Shown here in pieces: positions 1-8,489 of a stretch of 19,949 nucleotides of DNA (positions within the stretch are counted from its first letter, which is position 1; each line of letters begins with the position of its first letter). Both the position numbers and the translations under genes were made by a program. This stretch comes from JBEINZ01 sp040377825 (GTDB taxonomy: Bacteria > Pseudomonadota > Alphaproteobacteria > Rhizobiales > Ancalomicrobiaceae). The notes under the pieces are model-generated. The model was not told the DNA's origin, made no database searches, and saw only the letters and a list, made by a program, of their open reading frames with translations. The stretch lies in the NCBI GenBank assembly GCA_040377825.1, contig JBEINZ010000026.1, forward strand, positions 1 to 19,949. Direction: 5' to 3'.

Positions 1-2296
1 GAAGGCGCAACTGAAATCGATGGGTCTATCGCTCGATTGGGCGCGCGAAATCGCGACCTGCGACCCGAGCTACTATCGCCATCAGCAGAAGATGTTCGTC
101 GACTTCTTCAAGGCTGGCCTCGTCTATCGTCGAAAATCCAAGGTCAATTGGGACCCGGTCGACATGACCGTACTCGCCAACGAGCAGGTCGTCGACGGCC
201 GGGGTTGGCGGTCCGGGGCGCTCGTCGAGCAGCGTGAACTGGAACAGTGGAACTTCCGGATCACCGACTATTCCGAGGACCTCTTGACGGCGCTCGATCG
301 GCTCGACCGTTGGCCGGAAAAAGTGCGCCTCATGCAGCGCAACTGGATCGGCAAGTCGGAAGGCTTGCGCGTGCGGTTCGAGATCGCCGGCGAAGCGCCG
401 AACGGCGACCGGGCGCTGGAGATCTTCACCACCCGTCCGGACACGCTGTTCGGCGCCTCCTTCATGGCGATCGCCCCGGATCACCCGCTCGCCAAGGCGC
501 TCGGCGCGCGCGACGCTGACCTCGCCGCCTTCCAGGAACGCTGCCGGCAGATGGGCACCTCTGTCGCGGTCTTGGAAATGGCCGAAAAGGAAGGCTACGA
601 CACGGGCCTGCGCGTCCATCACCCGTTCGTCGCCGGCCTGACGCTGCCGGTCTATGTCGCGAACTTCATCCTGATGGACTACGGCACCGGCGCCATTTTC
701 GGCTGTCCGGCGCACGATCAGCGCGACTTCGAGTTCGCTCGCAAATACGCCCTGCCGATAATCCCCGTCGTGCTGCCGTCAGGCGCCGACGCCGCGAGCT
801 TCGCCATCGGCGACGCGCCCTATGACGGCGAGGGCACGATCTTCCAGTCGGACTTCCTCAATGGCCTTACGATCGAGGCGGCCAAGAACGCCGTTGCCAG
901 CCGTCTTGAGGGCATGTCGCTGCAGGGCACCCCACAAGGCACCCGCCAGGTGAATTTCCGCCTGCGTGACTGGCTGATCTCGCGCCAGCGCTATTGGGGC
1001 TGCCCCATCCCCATGATCCATTGCGAGGCCTGCGGCGTCGTTCCCGTGCCCGCCGCCGACCTGCCCGTGGTGCTCCCGCGGGACGCGACCTTCGACCGCC
1101 CCGGCAACCCGCTCGATCATCATCCGACGTGGAAACACACCGCTTGCCCGCAATGCGGCGGCGCGGCGCGGCGCGAGACCGACACGATGGATACGTTCGT
1201 CGATTCGTCTTGGTATTTCGCCCGCTTCACCGACCCATGGGCGGACACGCCGACGACCCGGCAAGCCGTCGACAGCTGGCTGCCGGTCGACCAGTATATC
1301 GGCGGCATCGAGCACGCGATCCTGCATCTTCTCTATTCGCGCTTTTTCACGCGCGCGATGAAGGCGACCGGCCATGCCGGGCTCGACGAGCCGTTCGCCG
1401 GCCTCTTCACTCAAGGCATGGTCGTCCACGAGACCTACAAGACGCCCCAGGGCGAGTGGATCTCTCCGGCCGAGGTGGAGATCCTCGAGATCGACGGCCG
1501 CCGCCAGGCTCGCCGTCTATCCGACGGCGCCGCGGTGGAAATCGGCTCGATCGAGAAGATGTCGAAGTCGAAGAAAAACGTGGTCGATCCCGACGAGATC
1601 ATCGGCGGCTGGGGCGCGGATACGGCGCGCTGGTTCATGCTGTCCGACAGTCCGCCCGATCGCGATGTGATCTGGACCGAGGCCGGCGTCGAGGGCGCGC
1701 ATCGCTTCGTTCAACGCGTTTGGCGGCTCCTTGGCGAAGCATTGCCCTGGATCTCCGGCCCCGTCCGGCCGCCGTCCAACGCGACCTGCGAGATCGCGCT
1801 GGGTTTGCGCAAGGCGGCCCACAAGGCGCTCATCGCGGTTGAGGACGATCTGGAAAAGCTCGGCTTCAACCGCGCCGTCGCGCGCATCTACGAGTTGACG
1901 AATGCGCTCCAGCGCGCGCTCGCCGAGGGCGATCCGGCAACGGACCCAGCGCTCGCCGCCGCGTTCCATGAGGCGTTCGACATCCTAATCCGGATCATCG
2001 CCCCGATGATGCCGCATCTGGCCGAAGAGTGCTGGTCTGCGATGGGCCGCCAGGGCATGCTGGCAACGGCCGATTGGCCGGTCGCCGATCACATGCTGAT
2101 CGTTGACGAGACGATCACACTGCCGGTGCAAATCAATGGTAAGAAGCGCGGTGAGTTGACGATCGCCCGCGAGGCAAGCGAGGCTGACGTGCGCTCCGCC
2201 GTACTCGGCCTAGACATTGTCGTCTCGGCGTTGGAAGGTCGCGAGCCGCGCAAAGTCATCGTCGTCGCGCAAAGGATCGTCAATGTCGTCGCCTGA
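1..2296 (+). CDS. leuS: Leucyl-tRNA synthetase, 5'-truncated by window edge
   Basis: Attaches leucine to tRNA-Leu in the cytoplasm, using ATP. The reading frame is already open at base 2, so the N-terminal part with the HIGH motif lies outside the window; by family length about 100 residues are missing. Visible landmarks, in order, are the CP1 editing domain (TTRPDTLFG near 430-460 and GTGAIFGCPAHDQRDF near 680-730), a zinc-ribbon-like insert with two CxxC pairs (CEAC near 1024, CPQC near 1147), the KMSKS signature at 1556-1570, then the anticodon-binding helical domain and the C-terminal tail. The stop at 2294-2296 overlaps the lptE start by 14 bases, so the two genes are probably cotranscribed and translationally coupled. 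The order leuS-lptE-holA is standard in alphaproteobacteria. The assignment is secure. Confidence 0.97.
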   Translation, partial: KAQLKSMGLSLDWAREIATCDPSYYRHQQKMFVDFFKAGLVYRRKSKVNWDPVDMTVLANEQVVDGRGWRSGALVEQRELEQWNFRITDYSEDLLTALDRLDRWPEKVRLMQRNWIGKSEGLRVRFEIAGEAPNGDRALEIFTTRPDTLFGASFMAIAPDHPLAKALGARDADLAAFQERCRQMGTSVAVLEMAEKEGYDTGLRVHHPFVAGLTLPVYVANFILMDYGTGAIFGCPAHDQRDFEFARKYALPIIPVVLPSGADAASFAIGDAPYDGEGTIFQSDFLNGLTIEAAKNAVASRLEGMSLQGTPQGTRQVNFRLRDWLISRQRYWGCPIPMIHCEACGVVPVPAADLPVVLPRDATFDRPGNPLDHHPTWKHTACPQCGGAARRETDTMDTFVDSSWYFARFTDPWADTPTTRQAVDSWLPVDQYIGGIEHAILHLLYSRFFTRAMKATGHAGLDEPFAGLFTQGMVVHETYKTPQGEWISPAEVEILEIDGRRQARRLSDGAAVEIGSIEKMSKSKKNVVDPDEIIGGWGADTARWFMLSDSPPDRDVIWTEAGVEGAHRFVQRVWRLLGEALPWISGPVRPPSNATCEIALGLRKAAHKALIAVEDDLEKLGFNRAVARIYELTNALQRALAEGDPATDPALAAAFHEAFDILIRIIAPMMPHLAEECWSAMGRQGMLATADWPVADHMLIVDETITLPVQINGKKRGELTIAREASEADVRSAVLGLDIVVSALEGREPRKVIVVAQRIVNVVA

Positions 2297-2855
2297 CGCA
2301 GCCCGCGGCCCTCGGCGGCCTCACTCGAAGCGACCGACCGCGTCGCTCGGCCTTGCCCTCGCGATCGCCGCCGCGTTGCTCGCCGGCTGCACCGATTTCC
2401 GTCCGCTCTACGGATCGCTCGACGGCGCGGGGCAAAGCGGCGGTGTAGGCGCCCAGCTTCGATCGATCGAGGTCGCCGTTGCTGGTTCGCGCGTTGACCA
2501 GCAACTACGCAATCAATTGGTCTTCGGTTTCGGCGGTGGCGGCGGAGAGCCCGAAAAGCCGGTCTACCGGCTGAGCATTCGCCTTATCGAAAACGCCATC
2601 CCCGTCGGCGTCGAACGCCTGGAGGATATCCCAGCCGCCTATCTTCTGCAGCTCAATGCGAACTACGCGATCGTCGAGATTGCCAGCGGCAAGACGATTA
2701 CCACCGGCACCAGCTTTGCCAACGCGTCCTATGACTTCTCCCGCCAACGCTTTGCCAACGTCCGCGCGCAGCGCGACGCGGAAAACCGCGTCGCCGGCAC
2801 GATTGCCGCCGATATTCGCACGAAGGTCGCCGCGTTCTTCGCCACCCGCGCGTGA
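2283..2855 (+). CDS. lptE: LPS-assembly lipoprotein LptE
   Basis: Predicted outer-membrane lipoprotein that plugs the LptD barrel and helps insert lipopolysaccharide into the outer leaflet. The ATG at 2283 is chosen because AAAGGA (2271-2276) lies six bases upstream and because the product then begins with a basic stretch, a hydrophobic segment (about residues 20-34) and a lipobox LLAGC with the lipidated Cys at residue 36. The mature part begins TDFRPLYG, a typical start for alphaproteobacterial LptE, and has the alternating hydrophobic pattern of a small alpha/beta domain. It is 190 residues long, as expected. The start lies inside the end of leuS and holA follows after 25 bases. Sequence conservation in this family is low, so the call rests on lipobox, size and position together. 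Confidence 0.88.
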   Translation: MSSPDAARGPRRPHSKRPTASLGLALAIAAALLAGCTDFRPLYGSLDGAGQSGGVGAQLRSIEVAVAGSRVDQQLRNQLVFGFGGGGGEPEKPVYRLSIRLIENAIPVGVERLEDIPAAYLLQLNANYAIVEIASGKTITTGTSFANASYDFSRQRFANVRAQRDAENRVAGTIAADIRTKVAAFFATRA

Positions 2856-2880
2856 TGGGGCTTTTCATGGGGCTTTGTCG

Positions 2881-3915
2881 ATGGTCGCCCTGAAAGCGTC
2901 CGAAGTCCCGCGCTTCCTGCAAAAGCCGACCGAGCGTGCGCCCGTTGTCCTGGTTTTCGGACCCGACGAGGGCCTCGTTTCGGAGCGCGCGCGCTCCATC
3001 GTAACTGCGTCAAGCGGCGGCGTCGACGACCCCTTCAGCCTCGTGCGCATGACCGGCGCCGACGTGTCGGAGGATCCCGCGCGGCTGATCGATGAGGCGT
3101 CGACGCTCTCGATGTTTGGCAATCGACGCGTTGTTTGGCTAAGGGAACCGGGTCGAGCCAACATTCTTGCCGCGATTGAACCGCTGCTCGCGCGAACCGA
3201 CTTGCAAAGCCTAGTCGTCGTGGAAGCCGGCGATCTGAAGAAAGGCACCGGACTGCGCAAGCGCATCGAGGATCATCCGATGGCGGTCGCGATCGCTTGC
3301 TATGCGGACAATGCCACCGATCTCGGCCGGCTGATCGAGGAAGAAGCCAAGCTCGCCGGACTGCGGATCGAACCCGCCGCGCGCCAAGCACTAGAGGCCT
3401 TGCTCGGCTCCGACCGGCTCGCCTCCCGCGGCGAAGTACGCAAGCTATGCCTTTACGCCCACGGCAAAGGCACGATCGAAGAAGGCGATGTCGCGGCCAT
3501 CGTCGGCGATGCGTCGGCCTTTGCCATGGATGAGTTGATCGATGCCGTGGCGGGCGGTGATCCGGCTGCCGCCGACGGTGTGTTTCGGCGGCTTCAAGCG
3601 GCCGGTACGCACCCTTCCGCGGTCGGCTCGATGCTGATCCGCCATTTTCACGCCTTGCAGCGCGGCCGAGCGACGGTTGAGTCCGGCACGAACGCTTCGG
3701 ATGTCGTCGAACGCATGCAGCCGCCGATCTTTTCCCGACGCCGACCCGAGGTCGTCAAACAACTCGGGCTTTGGCCGATGCCCCGGATCGAGCGCGCGCT
3801 TGTCCTGATTGACGAGGCCATGCTCCAATCGCGCCTGAAGCCGTCGCTTGCCGGGTCCATCATCGGTGATGCGATGCTGCAGCTTGCCCGGGCGGCGCGG
3901 GCCAATTTGCGCTGA
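2881..3915 (+). CDS. holA: DNA polymerase III subunit delta
   Basis: The delta subunit of the clamp loader opens the beta sliding clamp so that it can be placed on DNA. The product is 344 residues. Its N-terminal AAA+-like domain contains VVLVFGPDEGLVSERA, corresponding to the degenerate nucleotide-binding region of delta. Next come LSMFGNRRVVWLRE and the stretch LKKGTGLRKRIED, followed by the helical lid (SDRLASRGEVRKLCLYAHG) and a helical collar domain at the C-terminus. The start is the ATG at 2881; the ATG codons at 2855 and 2867 are out of frame. Upstream pairing to 16S rRNA is weak (GGGG at 2870-2873), so coupling from lptE is plausible. It converges on parB with only 22 bases between the two stop codons. 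Confidence 0.93.
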   Translation: MVALKASEVPRFLQKPTERAPVVLVFGPDEGLVSERARSIVTASSGGVDDPFSLVRMTGADVSEDPARLIDEASTLSMFGNRRVVWLREPGRANILAAIEPLLARTDLQSLVVVEAGDLKKGTGLRKRIEDHPMAVAIACYADNATDLGRLIEEEAKLAGLRIEPAARQALEALLGSDRLASRGEVRKLCLYAHGKGTIEEGDVAAIVGDASAFAMDELIDAVAGGDPAAADGVFRRLQAAGTHPSAVGSMLIRHFHALQRGRATVESGTNASDVVERMQPPIFSRRRPEVVKQLGLWPMPRIERALVLIDEAMLQSRLKPSLAGSIIGDAMLQLARAARANLR

Positions 3916-3937
3916 GATTTGGAAACGATTTTCCTGT
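3916..3937. terminator. Small hairpin between convergent holA and parB
   Basis: The 22-base gap between the two convergent stop codons contains GGAAA-CGAT-TTTCC at 3921-3934, a 5-bp stem with a tetraloop, followed on the plus strand by TGTTTAGG. It could act as a weak terminator for either gene, but the stem is short and AT-rich and there is no long T-tract, so this is a tentative call. Confidence 0.3.
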
Positions 3938-4810
3938 TTAGGATTCCAACCGGCGGATCACATCGTCCAGCTGCTCGATCGTGCGATAGCGGATGCGAAC
4001 CTCGCCGGCACCGCTTTCCTTGTGATCGATCGAGATCGTCAGGCCCAGCCGATCGGAAAGCCGCCGCTCCAGCGCGACAGTATCCGCATCCCGCTCCGGC
4101 TTCGCCTTTCCGACGCCTCGCCCGACCGGCTCGCGCGGGGCCTGGGCCAGCGCCTCGGCATCCCTGACTGTCAGTCCTTCCACAATAATCCGGCTGGCGA
4201 GCGCCTCGGGGTCGGCCGTGGTAACCAACGCGCGGGCATGGCCAGCGGTCAGCTTGCCTTCACGGAGATAGTCTTTCACCGTTTCCGGCAATTTCAAAAG
4301 CCTAAGCGTATTCGCGACGTGACTCCGGCTCTTGCCGATAACTTGCCCTAGGTCTTGTTGCGTATAGTTGAATTCTGCTATTAGTTGTTCATAGCCAAAC
4401 GCTTCTTCGATCGGATTGAGATCCGCCCGCTGTACGTTCTCGATGATCGCAAGCTCTAGAGCCTCTTTATCCGAGACATCTTGCACCAGGACAGGAATAT
4501 CATGAAGACCCGCCCGCTGCGCCGCACGCCAGCGTCGTTCGCCCGCCACGATTTCGAACTGATGGGCCGCGGCGCGCGACGGCCGCACCAAGATCGGCTG
4601 GACGATGCCCTTCTCTTTTACGGAAGCAGCGAGATCGGCGAGATCGGATTCGGCGAAGTTCTTGCGCGGATTGCGCGGATTCGGCCGCAGGAACTCCACG
4701 GGAACGCGCTTCAATCCGCCGGACGCCGAAGCCGCCGCGATCTCGGGCTCCGCCACATCGCCGAGCAATGCCGCCAGTCCCCGGCCGAGCCGGCGTCGTT
4801 CTTCTGCCAT
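3938..4810 (-). CDS. parB: Chromosome partitioning protein ParB
   Basis: CTP-dependent DNA clamp that loads at parS sites, spreads on neighbouring DNA and stimulates the ParA ATPase. The product is 290 residues from the ATG at 4810, preceded by AGAGGA with a 7-base spacer. The frame is open further upstream, but that extension lacks family similarity. The N-terminus RRRLGRGLAALLGD is the arginine-rich ParA-stimulating segment. The CTP-binding N-domain carries GERRWR (residues 90-95) and ENVQR (124-128). The helix-turn-helix lies at about residues 150-170 (YTQQDLGQVIGKSRSHVANT). The C-terminal dimerisation region ends near residue 290. It is 73 bases downstream of parA, and likely target sites are present nearby at 6321-6334 and 8474-8489. 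Confidence 0.97.
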   Translation of the reverse strand: MAEERRRLGRGLAALLGDVAEPEIAAASASGGLKRVPVEFLRPNPRNPRKNFAESDLADLAASVKEKGIVQPILVRPSRAAAHQFEIVAGERRWRAAQRAGLHDIPVLVQDVSDKEALELAIIENVQRADLNPIEEAFGYEQLIAEFNYTQQDLGQVIGKSRSHVANTLRLLKLPETVKDYLREGKLTAGHARALVTTADPEALASRIIVEGLTVRDAEALAQAPREPVGRGVGKAKPERDADTVALERRLSDRLGLTISIDHKESGAGEVRIRYRTIEQLDDVIRRLES

Positions 4811-4883
4811 TGCCGAGTCCTCTCGATGAATATTCGCATGGGCAACCGGCAAGGCGCCAAGCCTGGCCGGGACGGCGCCGACG

Positions 4884-5711
4884 TCAGGCTGCCGCGGCGC
4901 GCAGGCGACGCTCACGTTGAATAATTTCCGAAGCAAGCTTCAGGTAGGCTTGGCTGCCCGAGCACTTCAAATCGTAAAGCAGCGCTGGCTTGCCGTAGGA
5001 CGGCGCCTCTGAAACCCGAACATTGCGCGGGATGATCGTATCGTAAACGACATCGCCCATGTGTTGGCGCACGTCGGCGACGACTTGGCCCGAGAGATTG
5101 TTGCGCGCGTCGAACATGGTCAACGCAACGCCATGAATGGTCAGCTCCGGATTGAGCGAGGTCTTGACCTGCTCAACCGTCGACAGAAGCTGCGAGAGAC
5201 CCTCAAGCGCGAAGAATTCGCATTGCAGCGGGACAAGAACCGAATGCGACGCGGCCATTGCGTTGATCGTCAGCAGGTTCAGCGAAGGTGGGCAATCCAC
5301 CAAGACATAGGTGAAGGCCGGCAGATCGTGGCCGGCCGCAAGCGCCGCATGGGCCGAGATCGCCTTGCGCAGGCGAAAGGCGCGATCGGAGGAGCTGGCG
5401 ATTTCCAGTTCGACGCCGAGCAGATCGAGCGTCGACGGCGCGACCCACAGACGCGGCACCGCCGTTTCGATCAAGACTTCGTCCAAAGCGCTCTCACCGA
5501 CCAGCACATCATAGGTCGAGCGCTTGCGAGCCTTACGGTCGATACCGAGGCCGGTAGAGGCGTTTCCCTGCGGATCGAGATCGACGATCAGCACGGTCTC
5601 TCCCGTCGCGGCGAGCGCCGTGCCGAGGTTGATTGCTGTTGTGGTCTTTCCAACGCCGCCCTTTTGATTGGCGAGCGCCAGAACCCTCGGAGATTTCGGC
5701 AATTGGCTCAT
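4884..5711 (-). CDS. parA: Chromosome partitioning ATPase ParA
   Basis: Deviant-Walker ATPase that forms the nucleoid-bound gradient used to move ParB-parS complexes. The product is 275 residues. The P-loop KGGVGKTT lies at residues 17-24, with the signature lysine of the ParA/MinD family; LIVDLDPQGNAS follows as the A' motif, and VLVDCPPSLNLLTINA is the Walker B region. The ATG at 5709-5711 overlaps the rsmG stop as ATGA, so translation is likely coupled to rsmG; a GGGAG-like sequence lies about ten bases upstream. The gene starts a parA-parB pair at the end of the mnmG-rsmG-parA-parB series. A MipZ-like alternative is unlikely because of the adjacent parB and the full-length match in layout. 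Confidence 0.97.
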   Translation of the reverse strand: MSQLPKSPRVLALANQKGGVGKTTTAINLGTALAATGETVLIVDLDPQGNASTGLGIDRKARKRSTYDVLVGESALDEVLIETAVPRLWVAPSTLDLLGVELEIASSSDRAFRLRKAISAHAALAAGHDLPAFTYVLVDCPPSLNLLTINAMAASHSVLVPLQCEFFALEGLSQLLSTVEQVKTSLNPELTIHGVALTMFDARNNLSGQVVADVRQHMGDVVYDTIIPRNVRVSEAPSYGKPALLYDLKCSGSQAYLKLASEIIQRERRLRAAAA

Positions 5712-6376
5712 TGTGTCTCGCTCCCGCCCGAATCGGCGACGCCGGTCTTCGGGCGCATGTGGCGGATGACGAGAATCCGCCCGGCTGAATCGATACGACT
5801 TGGATGTTCTATCAGATCCAAGACCCAAGATTGAGTAGCTTCGTTCAGTTCGGACGCAAAATCTTGTCCCTTGTGGAAAACTGCCGTAGCGCCCCGGGCG
5901 ACCAAGGGCGCGACATGCGCGCAAAGCGCCGTGAGCGGCGCGAGCGCGCGGGCGGACACGGCATCGACCTTGCCGACAAAGCGCGGCACCGCCTGTTCGA
6001 TGCGTTCGGCGTGGATTCGGGCGGGCGCGCCGGTCTCGCGGGCGACGGTGCGCAGGAAGGCCGCCTTGCCGCCATTGCTTTCGACAAGGTCGACCGAAGC
6101 CCCCTGCTCGGTCGAAAGCAGGATGGCCGTGACAAGGCCTGGAAAGCCGGCGCCCGAGCCGAGATCGAGCCAACGTCGCGCTTCGGGCACCATAGCCAGA
6201 GCCTGGGCCGAGTCGGCGATGTGGCGGGTCCAGACATGCGGCAGCGTCGAGGGCGCGACTAGGTTTTGGCTGCGCTGCCACTTTTTAAGAAGCGCGACAT
6301 AAATCGCTAGGCGGTCCAGCGTTTCACGTGAAACCGGCATCAGCCGAGTCAAGGCGTCGGTATCGTCCAAGGTCAT
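5708..6376 (-). CDS. rsmG: 16S rRNA (guanine-N7)-methyltransferase RsmG (GidB)
   Basis: Methylates N7 of a guanine in the 530 loop of 16S rRNA (G527 in E. coli numbering) with S-adenosylmethionine. The SAM-binding motif WLDLGSGAGFPGLV lies in the first half, followed by LVESNGGKAAFLR (acidic loop) and VSARALAPL near the end, all typical of RsmG. I give the ATG at 6376 (222 residues); a TTG at 6397, in frame and seven codons upstream, is an alternative, and neither has a strong ribosome binding site. The start of the gene encodes PVSRETLDRL, and the DNA for VSRET is itself a parS-type palindrome (6321-6334). It overlaps parA by four bases and lies about 150 bases downstream of mnmG. Confidence 0.96.
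   Translation of the reverse strand: MTLDDTDALTRLMPVSRETLDRLAIYVALLKKWQRSQNLVAPSTLPHVWTRHIADSAQALAMVPEARRWLDLGSGAGFPGLVTAILLSTEQGASVDLVESNGGKAAFLRTVARETGAPARIHAERIEQAVPRFVGKVDAVSARALAPLTALCAHVAPLVARGATAVFHKGQDFASELNEATQSWVLDLIEHPSRIDSAGRILVIRHMRPKTGVADSGGSETQ
6321..6334. promoter_or_regulatory. parS-type site inside rsmG
   Basis: GTTTCACGTGAAAC is a perfect 14-bp palindrome and equals the core of the well-known ParB target TGTTTCACGTGAAACA, differing only at the two outermost bases. It lies in the 5' part of rsmG, where it encodes Val-Ser-Arg-Glu-Thr. A parS within this part of rsmG is known from other bacteria, and parB lies about 1.5 kb away. Confidence 0.82.
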
Positions 6377-6526
6377 GGCGCCATGTTGCGTCAGCAACCG
6401 GTCGTCCGCGATCCGGTTGTCAGACAGTGAAGCGTTCCGGATCCGAATCGGATCGGTGCGGTGCGAAGAGGGGGCCCGCCACGATCCACGATGAAACGAA
6501 ACCGAGATCGCGGTCGAGGATCGCGG
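6377..6526. other. mnmG-rsmG intergenic segment with short repeats
   Basis: This 150-base gap contains CGGATCCGAATCG at 6438-6450, whose copy at 12146-12158 is identical, and an overlapping inverted repeat ATCCGA-A-TCGGAT at 6441-6453. At its right edge GATCGCGGTC occurs twice with a 13-base period (6506-6515 and 6519-6528), running into the mnmG stop codon. No convincing promoter or T-tract terminator is visible, so transcription may continue from mnmG into rsmG-parA-parB. Confidence 0.4.
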
Positions 6527-8386
6527 TCAAACCGCCACCCGGCCCCTGCCTCGCTTGACATGGGCAAGCACCAGCGTGAGCGCCGCCGGCGTCATGCCTT
6601 CAATTCGGCCGGCCTGGGCCAAGGTGGCGGGACGCACGGTGTCGAGTTTCTGCCGCATCTCATTCGAGAGGCCGGCCAAGCCGCGATAGTCGAAATCATC
6701 GGGAATGACGATCGCCTCCTCCCGGCGCAGCGCATCAATATCCGAGGACTGCCGGTCCAAATAAACCGCATAGGCGGCGTCGATCTCCAACTGCGCGGCG
6801 ACGTCTGGAGCCAACGCGGCAAAAGCCGGCCAGATCCCCGACAGCCGCGACACGTTGATGTCCGGATGCGACAGAAGCTCGAAAGCCGTCCGACGGACAC
6901 CATCGCGGTTGACGGTGAGCCCGTGCTTCGCCGCCTCGCTCGGCGTAAGCGACACGCCGTTGGCGAGCGATCGGGCATCCGCCAGTGCGGTTGCTTTCAA
7001 GCTAAACCGCCGAGCCCGTTCCGCGCCAACGAGGCCGAGCGAAAGCCCGGCGGGAGTCAGCCGCTGATCGGCATTATCCGCCCGGAGTGTCAGCCGGTAT
7101 TCCGCCCGCGAGGTGAACATGCGATAGGGCTCGGAGACCCCGCGCGTAACGAGATCGTCGATCATCACGCTGAGATAGCCCTCGGCACGGTCAAAAACAT
7201 GTCCATCCATTTCGGCTGCGAATCGAGCTGCGTTGAGCCCCGCGACCAGACCCTGCGCCGCCGCCTCCTCGTAGCCGGTCGTACCGTTGATCTGCCCGGC
7301 CAAATACAGTCCGGCAAGCCGCTTCAGCCCGAGTGTCGGCGCCAATTCACGCGGATCGACGTGATCGTACTCGATCGCGTAACCCGGCCTGACCATGGCG
7401 ACGCGCCCCAAGCCGGGAATTGTCGCCAGCAGCGCGGCTTGCGCGTCGACCGGCAGCGACGTCGAGATCCCGTTCGGATAGATCACTGGGTCATCGAGGC
7501 CCTCCGGCTCCGGGAAAATCTGATGGCCGTCGCGGTCGCCGAAGCGCACGATCTTGTCCTCGATCGACGGGCAATAGCGCGGGCCAGTGCTCTCGATATG
7601 CCCGCCATACATGGCCGATCGATGCAAGTTGGCCCGGATCACCGCATGGGTCGCCTCGGTCGTGCGGGTGATGCCGCACTCGATCTGCGGGTTAGGCAGA
7701 TGATCCGTCAGCGTCGAGAAGGGTTCGGGCTCGTCGTCGCCGGGCTGCATTTGCAGCGCGGCCCAGTCAATCGTGCGGCCGTCGAGCCTCGGCGGCGTCC
7801 CGGTCTTCAACCGCCCGAGCCGCAGCCCAAGCCGCTCGAATGTGATTGAGAGCCCGAGGGCAGGCGCTTCGCCAACTCGGCCCGCCGGCGTGCGCTGGTC
7901 GCCGATATGGATCAACCCCCGCAGAAATGTCCCGGTCGTGACGACGACAGCACCGCAGGCGATCGTCCGACCGTCGGACAACCGCACGCCGGCAACACGG
8001 CCGTCGCGGATCTCCAGATCGTCGGCCTCGCCTTCGAAAACCGCAAGTCCCGACGTTTCGGCGATAGCCTGCTGCATCGCCGCCGCGTAGAGCTTGCGGT
8101 CGGCCTGCGCCCGTGGGCCGCGAACGGCGGGACCTTTGCGGCGGTTGAGCACCCGGAACTGGATGCCGCCGAGATCCGCGACGCGGCCCATATAGCCGTC
8201 GAGCGCGTCAATCTCACGCACGAGATGGCCCTTGCCTAGCCCGCCGATCGCTGGATTGCACGACATCGCGCCGATCGAGACGGCGCGGTGCGTCAGGAGG
8301 ATCGTGGCCGCCCCGAGACGCGCGGCCGCGCCGGCCGCCTCCGCGCCCGCATGCCCGCCGCCGATAACAACGACATCCGCTTTCAT
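6527..8386 (-). CDS. mnmG: tRNA uridine-5-carboxymethylaminomethyl modification enzyme MnmG (GidA)
   Basis: FAD-dependent partner of MnmE that installs the carboxymethylaminomethyl group on the wobble uridine (U34) of certain tRNAs. The 619-residue product starts with the dinucleotide-binding fold VVVIGGGHAGAEAA (about residues 5-18), followed by the family signature SCNPAIGGLGKGHL, then FRVLNRRKGPAVRGPRAQ and GTFLRGLIHIGD. AGQINGTTGYEEAAAQGL lies in the FAD domain and YRMFTSRAEYRLTLRADNAD starts the C-terminal half. The C-terminal helical tail ends with a basic stretch. Start is the ATG at 8386; a TTG directly before it is possible but less likely. mnmE, its functional partner, lies immediately upstream on the same strand with a parS site between the two. 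Confidence 0.97.
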   Translation of the reverse strand: MKADVVVIGGGHAGAEAAGAAARLGAATILLTHRAVSIGAMSCNPAIGGLGKGHLVREIDALDGYMGRVADLGGIQFRVLNRRKGPAVRGPRAQADRKLYAAAMQQAIAETSGLAVFEGEADDLEIRDGRVAGVRLSDGRTIACGAVVVTTGTFLRGLIHIGDQRTPAGRVGEAPALGLSITFERLGLRLGRLKTGTPPRLDGRTIDWAALQMQPGDDEPEPFSTLTDHLPNPQIECGITRTTEATHAVIRANLHRSAMYGGHIESTGPRYCPSIEDKIVRFGDRDGHQIFPEPEGLDDPVIYPNGISTSLPVDAQAALLATIPGLGRVAMVRPGYAIEYDHVDPRELAPTLGLKRLAGLYLAGQINGTTGYEEAAAQGLVAGLNAARFAAEMDGHVFDRAEGYLSVMIDDLVTRGVSEPYRMFTSRAEYRLTLRADNADQRLTPAGLSLGLVGAERARRFSLKATALADARSLANGVSLTPSEAAKHGLTVNRDGVRRTAFELLSHPDINVSRLSGIWPAFAALAPDVAAQLEIDAAYAVYLDRQSSDIDALRREEAIVIPDDFDYRGLAGLSNEMRQKLDTVRPATLAQAGRIEGMTPAALTLVLAHVKRGRGRVAV

Positions 8387-8452
8387 CAACCCGCCATGTT
8401 CTTGAAGCTGACAGTGATCTAATGAAGCCGCCGCCCCGCGTCAAACCGTCAA

Positions 8453-8467
8453 TCGAAACGCTTTCGA
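8453..8467. repeat. Dyad TCGAAA-CGC-TTTCGA beside parS
   Basis: A 6-bp inverted repeat with a 3-base centre lies four bases from the edge of the extended parS palindrome. On the minus strand it follows the mnmE stop, so it could be a small RNA hairpin, but no T-tract follows. It could also be a protein-binding dyad. The function is unknown. Confidence 0.35.
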
Positions 8468-8473
8468 ATCGAA

Positions 8474-8489
8474 TGTTCCACGTGGAACA
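8474..8489. promoter_or_regulatory. parS: Perfect parS site between mnmE and mnmG
   Basis: TGTTCCACGTGGAACA is a perfect 16-bp palindrome and matches the GAAC-arm form of the bacterial parS consensus. The symmetry extends three bases further on each side (8471-8492, GAA and TTC), giving a 22-bp perfect palindrome. It lies in the 128-base gap between the mnmE stop and the mnmG start, about 3.7 kb from parB and 7.4 kb from the oriC candidate. It is the strongest ParB-loading candidate in the window. Confidence 0.93.

Noticed and set aside
5712..6281. N-terminal extension of ParA into rsmG.
   Set aside because: The extension is arginine-rich shadow sequence antiparallel to no domain, while ParA starts normally at the ATGA junction.
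6461..7849. Long plus-strand open frame opposite mnmG.
   Set aside because: It is a compositional shadow of the complete mnmG gene on the minus strand.
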